A stretch of 64,000 nucleotides of DNA from Ascoidea rubescens DSM 1968 (Eukaryota > Ascomycota > Saccharomycetes > Ascoideales > Ascoideaceae). The DNA lies in contig NW_017962916.1 in assembly GCF_001661345.1 (NCBI RefSeq), positions 728,461 to 792,460 of the forward strand, in the 5' to 3' direction. The translations under genes were made by a program, and so were the position numbers. How positions within the stretch are numbered: position 1 is the first letter of the stretch; each line of letters opens with the position of its first letter. Below the pieces are notes generated by a model. The model was not told where the DNA came from, searched no databases, and saw nothing but the letters and a program-made list of their open reading frames with translations. Positions 11,155 through 18,979 of the stretch are shown piece by piece.

Positions 11155-11835
11155 GTTGAGAGCAGATTATTATCTGATTAGATTGACAGAAGCAGTTATC
11201 TTGTGGTGAAGATATTGAAACTTTTCACCTCTTTTATTGTGATGAAAATAAAAAATGTGACATGTGAGCTGGAGCTTAGAGCCCTAAATTCAGGGCTCTA
11301 AAAAGTAGAAGAAAAAGGTATACAACAAATTCAATTTCTAGAATTTGGACTATTACATTTTATTAATATTTTATAAAATTTGCCGGATTAGATTATCATC
11401 AGCAAGAAATATATAAATTTTATTTATAAATATGTGATCAAGACCATAAAAAGAAAAAAAAAAAAAAGAAAAAAAAAAGGAAATTGATATGCTCAACTTT
11501 TCGATATGCTTAATTTCTTGATATTTATTCCATTTATGAGTGACTATTATTGCAGGAAACCAAAAACACCAACCAAAGTATATGTTAGTAGACATGGCAT
11601 TGGAAAACTGGTAACTTTAGAGAAAAAGATACCGAAATTGCCAAAAAGTACCAGAAAATATCACAGCAAAAACTTTAGTGCAATTAACGTCAAAGTGAAT
11701 TTTCCAAAAATCCGTGAAAATTCGTGAAAATCCGTAAACCAGTGAAAAAACCGAGGAAAAAACCAAGGAAAAAACCGTTCTGCAGGTGTATTCAGAAGTC
11801 TGCTGGGTTCATTTTTCTTTTTTTGGAATTTGTCT
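11155..11835. other. CCT2 promoter and 3' flank of the secreted-protein gene
   Basis: Contains a perfect 10-base inverted repeat (11276-11301), a poly-A-rich tract at 11450-11480 and imperfect short repeats of the form (C)CGTGAAAA / CCGAGGAAAAAA / CCAAGGAAAAAA at about 11705-11780. Short reading frames here have no recognisable product. Confidence 0.5.
11276..11301. promoter_or_regulatory. Inverted repeat TTAGAGCCCT-N6-AGGGCTCTAA
   Basis: Two perfect 10-base arms flank a 6-base loop, about 120-150 bases upstream of the CCT2 ATG. One arm contains AGCCCTAA, which matches the Tbf1 consensus ARCCCTAA. It could be a protein-binding palindrome or an RNA hairpin. Confidence 0.5.
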
Positions 11836-12699
11836 TTAAGAGAATTCAAGAATTGAAAACATTAATGATAGTAACGATATCACCTTGATTTTTGTGAATT
11901 TTAAAATTGAAAATAAACTGCTTGAGGAACTTTCGTAGGAGTAAGTAGATATGAGATTTGAATCAGTGGCCAAACCACAAGAAGATCGTTCATCTTCGTT
12001 CAAGCCATTGGTAAATGACTTTGAGCAGTAATTTGATTGATTATTAAAATTGGCAACGAGATTGCTGCAGCTGAAATCTTTTGCATAACTTATGCAATAT
12101 AGGTTATCGAGATCAAAGTTATTTGGATTTATTGTACAAAAGGAATGGTTGAGGCAATCGGGGACATAAATAACAGAACTATAGGTTTTCCCATTGGCAT
12201 CAGTAGCTAGTATTTGGTTTAATGAAGCCTTTAGATAGAAGAAAGTCTCTTGAAATACATGACATAGTATTTTGACATTGTCGACGTAATCATAAGATAA
12301 ATATAAAAAATTGTCTGTATTATTTTCCTGATAAAAGGTGTTTTCAATGATATAGAACTGAGTGCTCGGATTGAAAAATATTTGTAGCGTGTATAGTATA
12401 TCAAAGGATTTCGCATTGGTGACAATGTTTAAAGAGTTTGAATGATAATTTGGCGCATTAAAGTCGTTAAACAGCGTTGATGCAGTAAGTAGCTGATCCG
12501 TTAGATTTGAGTGATAGTTTGAGCATCCATAGCTGGTAACATTGGTAATCAAAGAATTAGAATAAGCCGAGACAACACCACAATTGTCTTCAGAGACAGA
12601 AACATTTGTAGAATTAGTATATCCTCTTGGAACCAAAGAGGATAAAACTACCGTAAGATGAAGAACGAGCCAGAATAAAATACCTGAATAGAAATTCAT
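11836..12699 (-). CDS. Unknown secreted, probably GPI-anchored cell-surface protein
   Basis: 287 residues from the ATG at 12699. The N-terminus is a classic signal peptide: a short polar start, then ILFWLVLHLTVVLSS. The C-terminus is Ser-rich and ends in a hydrophobic segment (KVISLLSLMFSILEF), as in GPI-anchor signals. Between them lie many N-glycosylation sequons (NST, NVS, NVT, NLT, NNT, NHS, NQS) and about nine cysteines, several clustered around 190-240, which suggests a disulfide-bonded exterior domain. I do not recognise the family. A cell-wall or plasma-membrane-bound protein is the best structural reading; no function is proposed. It is divergent from UBA2 across 574 bases. Confidence 0.6.
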   Translation of the reverse strand: MNFYSGILFWLVLHLTVVLSSLVPRGYTNSTNVSVSEDNCGVVSAYSNSLITNVTSYGCSNYHSNLTDQLLTASTLFNDFNAPNYHSNSLNIVTNAKSFDILYTLQIFFNPSTQFYIIENTFYQENNTDNFLYLSYDYVDNVKILCHVFQETFFYLKASLNQILATDANGKTYSSVIYVPDCLNHSFCTINPNNFDLDNLYCISYAKDFSCSNLVANFNNQSNYCSKSFTNGLNEDERSSCGLATDSNLISTYSYESSSSSLFSILKFTKIKVISLLSLMFSILEFS

Positions 12700-13089
12700 T
12701 GTCAAACATCTATATCGCAAACAAAAAAGAGTTTGGCAGTTTTGCAATACCAATAGAAGCAAACCAAGCCAAAAGAAAGGAAAAGGCCATTACTTCAGCA
12801 GGTATTTATAGAATCCGAGATCATGAAGATCAGGTAGGGGTTCAATAATATGCGGATTGGAAACATTGAGAGTGTGAATATTCCACGCAGGAAAATAAGC
12901 ATTGGAAGAGACTTGCATCAGAAAACCAGCAATCACCAAGATTATCTGCAAACCTCAAGAAACTTTTGGAAGAATAACAAGAAATGGTGAGCAACGAGCC
13001 AATGTTGGGCTCAAGCTGGGATTTGTAAACTTGGCCAAAATGAAATGCCTTAAACACAGGCTGGATCCCGCTGCCAATCAGAGCATGTC

Positions 13090-13149
13090 AGGGCTTTAAA
13101 AACAGAATAGGGCTTCTAAAACCATCAGGGCTTCCGATTATCAGGGCTT
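13090..13149 (+). promoter_or_regulatory. Four regularly spaced AGGGCTT motifs
   Basis: AGGGCTT occurs at 13090-13096, 13109-13115, 13127-13133 and 13143-13149, three times preceded by TC. The cluster lies 125-185 bases upstream of the UBA2 ATG. The cognate factor is unknown; see the related inverted repeat upstream of CCT2. Confidence 0.45.
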
Positions 13150-13157
13150 TATTATTG

Positions 13158-13165
13158 CCGGGTAA
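13158..13165 (+). promoter_or_regulatory. Reb1-like site CCGGGTAA
   Basis: Exact Reb1 core, 109 bases before the UBA2 start codon and just downstream of the AGGGCTT cluster. Confidence 0.5.
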
Positions 13166-13273
13166 CGAAATGTTTTGGATGCTTCAAACCCAACTCAGTT
13201 TGAGCACTGTAGAAAGAAAGAACTGAAGAGTATTGGCCACCAGCTGAGTCTTGTTCTGTTCAAAGAAATAGCA

Positions 13274-15388
13274 ATGGCTCGCGACAGCTACATTCAACAG
13301 ATAATTGGTGCCGAGAAGTACGAACAGATCAAGTATGCAAAGGTTCTATTGGTGGGTGCCGGGGGAATTGGCTGCGAATTGTTGAAGGACCTCATCTTGA
13401 TGGGTTTTGGAGAGATCCACATTGTCGACTTGGACACAATTGATCTATCCAATCTAAACCGTCAATTCTTGTTTAGAAAAAAAGACATCAAGAAATCAAA
13501 GGCATTCACTGCCATCAAGGCTGTCAACAAATTCAAATACGACCACACAAAGTTGGTTCCCTACATGGCCAGCATAATGGATTCCGACACTTTCAATCTA
13601 GCTTGGTTTGATCAATTCCATTTGATTTTCAATGCTTTGGATAATAAAGATGCCAGATCTTTTATCAACAGGATCTGTCTCTTTTTAAAGAAACCATTCA
13701 TTGAAAGTGGGACAACTGGCTTTTTTGGTCAAGTCGTCCCCATTTTTCCCTATGAATCCGAATGTTACGATTGTACAATAAAAGAAACTCCCAAATCATT
13801 TCCCGTTTGTACAATCAGATCAACTCCCTCACAACCGGTTCACTGTATTCATTGGGCTAAAAATTTCTTATTTGCACAATTATTTGGAGAAAGTGAAGAT
13901 GATCACCACAACGATCACATCAACCAAAATGATCAAAATGATCCAAATCAGAATAGCCAGAATAATAATAATAATAATAATAACAATAATAATATAAATT
14001 CAGTAAATGTTTCAGCTAATAATGATGTCAAAACTTTAGGCTCGGATAATAAAGAAGAAATTAATACCCTAATTAACGAGCAAAATGAATTGATTAACCT
14101 AAGAAACTCAATATTTGATAGTAATTCTTCACTTGAATTTGCTCTCAATATAATTAAAAAGATCTTTATTGACGATATTAATAAATTGTTAAAAATTGAT
14201 GATTTATGGAAAACAAGAAAGAGACCAATTCCTCTAGATATTTCATTAGTTAAATTGCTTGAGAATGACCGGAAAAGAGTATTATTAAAACAATCAAATA
14301 TTGATGAGATTTTATCAAATTTTCAAAAATTGTGGTCTTTAAACGAAAACTTAATTGTGCTAATCTACTCATTAATCAATCTAAGAAAAAGAATATTAAA
14401 TTCAAACAACCCTAGAAGCTTTATAATTGATTTTGATAAAGATGATGAGGACACATTAAATTTTGCTGCATCATCGGCTAATATTCGCTCAATTATTTTT
14501 GACATCCCAGTTAAATCTAAATTTGATATAAAACAAATTGCAGGAAACATCATCCCTGCTATTGCTACAACTAATGCAATGATGGCAGGTTTTTCTGCAT
14601 TGCAATCTTTAAATAACTTTAACGTTCTACAACATTATTTAGAATCTAAAATTGTCTTTACGTCAATTGAATCAAAAAGTATGACCAATCCATCTCAATT
14701 ATTTCCTGGCTCAAAAACTTGTGCTTCATGCACCGTTCTTCGAGAATTATTAAAAATTAAAGATATAGACAATGAAAAATTAACCTTGAGAGTATTATTA
14801 AAAAAAATATTAAACAATATCAACTATAAAAAACATTTTAAAGATTCAACTAACGAAGATGATCAAGATAATAACAAGCCAGAAATATCAATAGTCATCG
14901 GTAAAAACAGATTAATATACGATATTGAATTTGATGATAATCTAGACCGCTCGTTAAAATCATTGGGTTTTAAAGAAAATCAAATCTTGACTATAAAGGA
15001 TGACGATGACATTAAAACTGAAATCGAACTATACATTCTAGAAGATAAAACTCTTTCCAATGATATCTATATACCAAAAATTGATAATGTTCCAGAAAAA
15101 CCCAAAAAGAAAAAACCTAAGGTAGAACCAGATACAAACCCTAATGAGCCAATCACCTTTGATGATGAAGATGACGATGAAAACAAAAAACAAGATGAGG
15201 ATATTCTCGAAGACACAGACGACTTCATCACCATCTTGGACGATGGGGACGAACCGGACAGCAGTCAGCTCAACAACACAATGCTGCAAGAAGATATCTC
15301 TGCAATGAACGAGAAGAGAAAGATCGAAGACCACGAGCTCGACCACCAGACCAAGAAGATCAAAATCGATCTCAGCCTAGACGACTAG
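13274..15388 (+). CDS. UBA2: SUMO-activating enzyme E1, Uba2 subunit
   Basis: 704 residues from the ATG at 13274 (MARDSYIQQIIG); the frame extends upstream but only from a TTG. The adenylation domain has VLLVGAGGIGCELLKDL, with GAGGIG at 28-33, and DLDTIDLSNLNRQFLF. The catalytic cysteine is Cys179 in FPVCTIRSTPSQ, the Uba2 signature. Zinc-binding cysteines appear as CYDC (164-167) and later CASC. The C-terminal part contains the ubiquitin-like fold region and an acidic and then basic tail ending near KKIKIDLSLDD, a likely nuclear signal. With Aos1 it activates SUMO and passes it to Ubc9. An insertion of Asn/Asp/Gln repeats (about residues 216-245) interrupts the catalytic-cysteine domain after the conserved HWAK segment. 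Confidence 0.96.
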   Translation: MARDSYIQQIIGAEKYEQIKYAKVLLVGAGGIGCELLKDLILMGFGEIHIVDLDTIDLSNLNRQFLFRKKDIKKSKAFTAIKAVNKFKYDHTKLVPYMASIMDSDTFNLAWFDQFHLIFNALDNKDARSFINRICLFLKKPFIESGTTGFFGQVVPIFPYESECYDCTIKETPKSFPVCTIRSTPSQPVHCIHWAKNFLFAQLFGESEDDHHNDHINQNDQNDPNQNSQNNNNNNNNNNNINSVNVSANNDVKTLGSDNKEEINTLINEQNELINLRNSIFDSNSSLEFALNIIKKIFIDDINKLLKIDDLWKTRKRPIPLDISLVKLLENDRKRVLLKQSNIDEILSNFQKLWSLNENLIVLIYSLINLRKRILNSNNPRSFIIDFDKDDEDTLNFAASSANIRSIIFDIPVKSKFDIKQIAGNIIPAIATTNAMMAGFSALQSLNNFNVLQHYLESKIVFTSIESKSMTNPSQLFPGSKTCASCTVLRELLKIKDIDNEKLTLRVLLKKILNNINYKKHFKDSTNEDDQDNNKPEISIVIGKNRLIYDIEFDDNLDRSLKSLGFKENQILTIKDDDDIKTEIELYILEDKTLSNDIYIPKIDNVPEKPKKKKPKVEPDTNPNEPITFDDEDDDENKKQDEDILEDTDDFITILDDGDEPDSSQLNNTMLQEDISAMNEKRKIEDHELDHQTKKIKIDLSLDD

Positions 15389-15771
15389 ACACCTAAGCAG
15401 CATGCTCCCCAATATATCTGCCAGTATTTTGCTATTGTTTCGCCTTATATCTCTCCGTAGTGAATGAAAAACGAATCGAGGCTAGAACGTTCCAGCCAAA
15501 GGGGGCTTTATGTGCGTGTGCATGTGCCGGCATTAGATCCCGGATGGTGGCCCAGTCGAAACTTCTGCCAAAGCCTGTCTTTCCGGAAGAAGAAGCAGAA
15601 ATTCTCAGGAAGTGAACGAAATGCTGCGTGGTGTTACAAAAAACCTGCTTCTTCTTCAGGTTCTGCTTCTTGTTCTGCTTCTTCTATCTTATCCAGCAAT
15701 AGACTTCAGTTTTCTCCTTGCTCTCTTTTGTGTTTGCCTCTTTCTGCCTCCGCTGCCACTTACAAGATAAT
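15389..15771. promoter_or_regulatory. GC-rich UBA2-ANY1 spacer with upstream reading frame
   Basis: 383 bases, much richer in G+C than the adjacent gene bodies. It contains TTCTGCTTCTTC-type repeats at 15648-15690. An ATG-initiated frame of 103 codons (15464-15775) ends in a TGA that overlaps the ANY1 start codon. This is the promoter/leader of ANY1. Confidence 0.5.
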
Positions 15772-16320
15772 ATGAAGAATGAATTAGATATTCCACAACC
15801 ACCAGATCAAACCAATCCTATTCCAGTTCAAGATCCAGTTGCTCCAAAGAGTGCTTTCAGCTCGTTGCCTTTGTATTACTACATGATTCCAGAATGGCTT
15901 ACATTTCAAGCCATTGTTAATAACATAATGGCTTTCACACCCATTTTTTCCTATGGTTCAACTATATTGAGCATAATAAAACAGGACTCTTCAATAGGCT
16001 TCTCGATAGATATTTGTTGCACGATGCTAGTCGCGAGTATTTTGAGAATAAATTATTATTTTATTGAATCCTTTGAGATTACGCTATTGAGGCAATCATG
16101 CTCCATGATATTCATCCAATGTATTTTGTTGTATGTAAGTTTATACTACAAATTAAATAAAGATGTAAAAATAATAACTTTGCACAATCACAACTCAATT
16201 TATCATCAAGTAAAGATATTATTTAGTCAGTTTTTCTTAGAAACAACACAAAATGATTTATTTAATGTTAATATATCCAATAATAATAATGATGGTCATA
16301 ACAACAACAACAACAACAAC

Positions 16321-16351
<31 letters not shown>

Positions 16352-17130
16352 GCAATAATAACAACAATAATAATATTCACAGTATTAATATTGATGATAT
16401 TAATCTTGATTTAACACCAGAGAAATATCTTTACACTAACTCTAACGATTCAAATGAATTTTTAAATTATTTGCCAATGATAATTAATTTTTTTAAGAAA
16501 TCATTTGAGTTTAGTTATTTATGTTTAATTATAATTTTTCAAAATTTTATCAATTTTTTTGATCCGTATTATAAGAGATCCTTTCAATTTTGGCAATGGG
16601 AAGCAGAATATAAATACTGGCTATTTATTATTCAGTTTACGATTATAATTTCATTTTCCACTTTTTTATTTAAAGATTCAATTTTTTATTCAAATTTCAT
16701 TGGAATAACCAACTTATTAATTGAAAGTTTATTGCCTTTGCCTCAGATATTACTATTAAATAGATTGAAATCAGTCAAGGGATTTAAATCCATTTTGTTG
16801 TTTAGTTGGTATTGTGGTGATTTAGTTAAAACCAGCTATCTTTTATTTGGAACTAAAAAAATCAATTCCTTTTTCATTTTTTTCGCTTTTTTTCAAACAA
16901 CTTTGGATGTAATAATCGGTTTTCAATTTATATATTATAAGTTCTTTTATAATACTGACAATGATTCCTTTATACAAAATCAAAGCTTCACCCAGATATT
17001 AAGAAACAGAAACAGAAATAGAAATAGAAACAATTCCTTAACAACAAATATTAACAACACTATCCAGATGATTAATCTTGAATTAACCGAGAAGAAAATA
17101 ACTCCAAGGCCCTCCCTCAATCTTTCTTAA
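15772..17130 (+). CDS. ANY1: PQ-loop membrane protein, Any1 type (SLC66 family)
   Basis: 452 residues from the ATG at 15772. Two PQ-loop-type modules are visible: a first with FTPIFSYGSTILSIIKQDSS and a second with ESLLPLPQILLLNRLKSVKG. About seven hydrophobic segments frame them. The arrangement matches S. cerevisiae Any1/Cfs1 (YMR010W), an endosome/TGN membrane protein that antagonises phospholipid flippases, and human PQLC1. FWQWEAEYKYW near residue 275 is a segment I also associate with this family. The central cytosolic loop is expanded by two Asn runs (about residues 178-200) and the C-tail holds an Arg-Asn repeat (RNRNRNRN). Function by homology: phospholipid asymmetry control. Confidence 0.82.
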
Positions 17131-17768
17131 ACTTTAGTGCTAACATCAGCTAATTAAACTAATTAAACTAATTAGACTAATTAGACTCTTAGAAACTCTT
17201 AGATAATATATATACATAAGCATATCATTCTATCTGATTCGTCAGTTGTAGCCTATATTAAAACCTATTTCATCTTGAGTATCCTCGCTTGAAACTCTTC
17301 ACTGTGGGTTCATTTTGAGTGGTGTTTGAGATGTTTAAGACCCTCTCGAGTTTTTTTGTTCCATATAACCTAGGTTAATCTCTGTTGAAGTGAATTTCTA
17401 TGGGGAAAAAAGACAAAAAAAAAAATGAGGAAAAAAAAATTAGCTTATCAGCCCAAGAGTCAGTTTTAGAAAAAAAAACTCTAATTTCCACATCTGTTTT
17501 TGATTACCAATGGGAAGTTTTAGAGCAATAATTTACAAGCAGCATCACAGACAACAGACAATAAAATTGATAGTTTTCATATCTCTGTGTCAGCATTTGA
17601 GGATTTTTAATGCGTCTCTTGTACTATTCTTTGTTGTACTCATTTTCCATCAGAACAGTTAAAAGAAATCGTATAAATTGGCTTCCAAATCCTCCTGGCA
17701 GAGCATCTTAAACACTGTTATCACTCTTCAACCTCAACATCGTCATCATATTAGTAGCATCCACAGCA
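17131..17768. other. Intergenic ANY1 - FSH-type hydrolase
   Basis: AT-rich, with AATTAAACT/AATTAGACT tandem units at about 17150-17190 and A-runs near 17410-17480. The last 100 bases lead into the GC-richer hydrolase gene. No RNA gene was recognised. Confidence 0.45.
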
Positions 17769-18536
17769 ATGCCTTCCCTCAACAGCAGCTCGAAAACCAA
17801 GATCCTCTTTCTCCATGGGTTTGCTCAAAGTGGCAAGATCTTCGAGGCCAAAACCTCTGGCTTTCGCAAAAACTTGAAGAAGAGCATTCCCAACGTCGAG
17901 ATGGTGTATGTCGATGGCTCTATCAAGCTCTCTAAGACAGATTTCCACTTCGACTCCATCTCCAAGCTCGACTCGACCAGAGGTGGTGAGCAGATCAACT
18001 ACTATGGTTGGTGGACGACGCACGACGACTCTATTTCTGAGAGCCAGTTCCACAGCAACACCATTGCCTATCTCCAGAGAGTCTTCAAAGAACAGGGCCC
18101 CTTTGATGGTGTGATAGGCTTCTCCCAGGGAGCTGCCATGGCTGCAATTGTCGCCAGCAGCATTTCGTTGTTCGACCCCAGCAACGTCTTGAAGTTTGCC
18201 ATTGTCTTCAGTGGCTTTCCCTTGAAGTTTGAAAACCTCCAGCGCAAGTACTTGGGGAAGAGAATTACCATTCCCACCCTCCACATCTTTGGTGAGTTGG
18301 ACACTGTGATTCTGAACGAGGCCTCTGAGCTTTTGGTGACACAGTTCTGTAAGAGCAACACTGTTACAGTGTACAGGCATCCCGGTGGTCATTTTGTTCC
18401 CAACAACAAGTTTATTGTTAACAACTGGATCAATTGGATCAAGGTGACTCTCAAGGAACAAGACAGTAAAAGACAGGCTGAGGAAAAAGGCGATCCAGTC
18501 GACAATCTACTAGATGAAATAGATAACTTTTTCTGA
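17769..18536 (+). CDS. FSH-family serine hydrolase
   Basis: 255 residues. The N-terminus KILFLHGFAQSGKIFEAKT and the elbow GFSQGAAMAA with Ser119 identify the Fsh1/Fsh2/Fsh3 family (related to human OVCA2). The remaining triad residues are Asp178 in HIFGELDTVI and His208 in HPGGHFVP. Family members are small cytosolic serine hydrolases with ester substrates; the physiological substrate is not established. The exact FSH paralogue cannot be assigned. The whole gene uses GC-ending codons (AAC, ATC, CTC, AAG), unlike the AT-rich genes around it, as it lies within a GC-rich island. Confidence 0.9.
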   Translation: MPSLNSSSKTKILFLHGFAQSGKIFEAKTSGFRKNLKKSIPNVEMVYVDGSIKLSKTDFHFDSISKLDSTRGGEQINYYGWWTTHDDSISESQFHSNTIAYLQRVFKEQGPFDGVIGFSQGAAMAAIVASSISLFDPSNVLKFAIVFSGFPLKFENLQRKYLGKRITIPTLHIFGELDTVILNEASELLVTQFCKSNTVTVYRHPGGHFVPNNKFIVNNWINWIKVTLKEQDSKRQAEEKGDPVDNLLDEIDNFF

Positions 18537-18979
18537 TTTTCATCTTACACTTTTCATCTTACACTTTTCTAGTCTTTAGTTTCCATTCTATTAATTAATC
18601 ACAATTTTTAATATATATAACGAATTAAAAATTTAAATACCGCGCAAAAATGTTAACAACTTTTCATAAGAGAATAAAAAAAAAAAAAAAAAGTGCAAAA
18701 TAGTATATAAAATTAATTGAACTAAAGAACTGTAATTGTTGTTTTTTTATTTGCTTAGTCACTGTAAAACTGAAAAAAAATGCATTCATATAATATAAAT
18801 TGAAAATTAAAATTAAAAATTAAAATTAAAAATTAAAATTAAAAATGAAATTAAAACTAAATTGAAAATTAAAATTAAATTGAGATTAATCTTTTAAATA
18901 TTTCTTGTCTTCTTTTTAAAGAAAAAAGTTCAAAAAAAAATACAAAAAACTAAAAAAATAATAGAAGAAGAAAAAAACA
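18537..18979. repeat. Convergent spacer with AAATTAAAATT repeats
   Basis: 3' spacer between convergent genes. It has a poly-A run near 18675-18692 and a tandem AAAATTAAAATT-type array from about 18798 to 18848. No gene seen. Confidence 0.55.

Larger units (their letters stand above)
12700..13273. promoter_or_regulatory. Divergent promoter, secreted-protein gene - UBA2
   Basis: 574 bases carrying four copies of AGGGCTT (13090, 13109, 13127, 13143) spaced 16-19 bases apart, followed by a Reb1-like CCGGGTAA at 13158-13165. Small frames in this stretch have no recognisable product. Confidence 0.5.
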
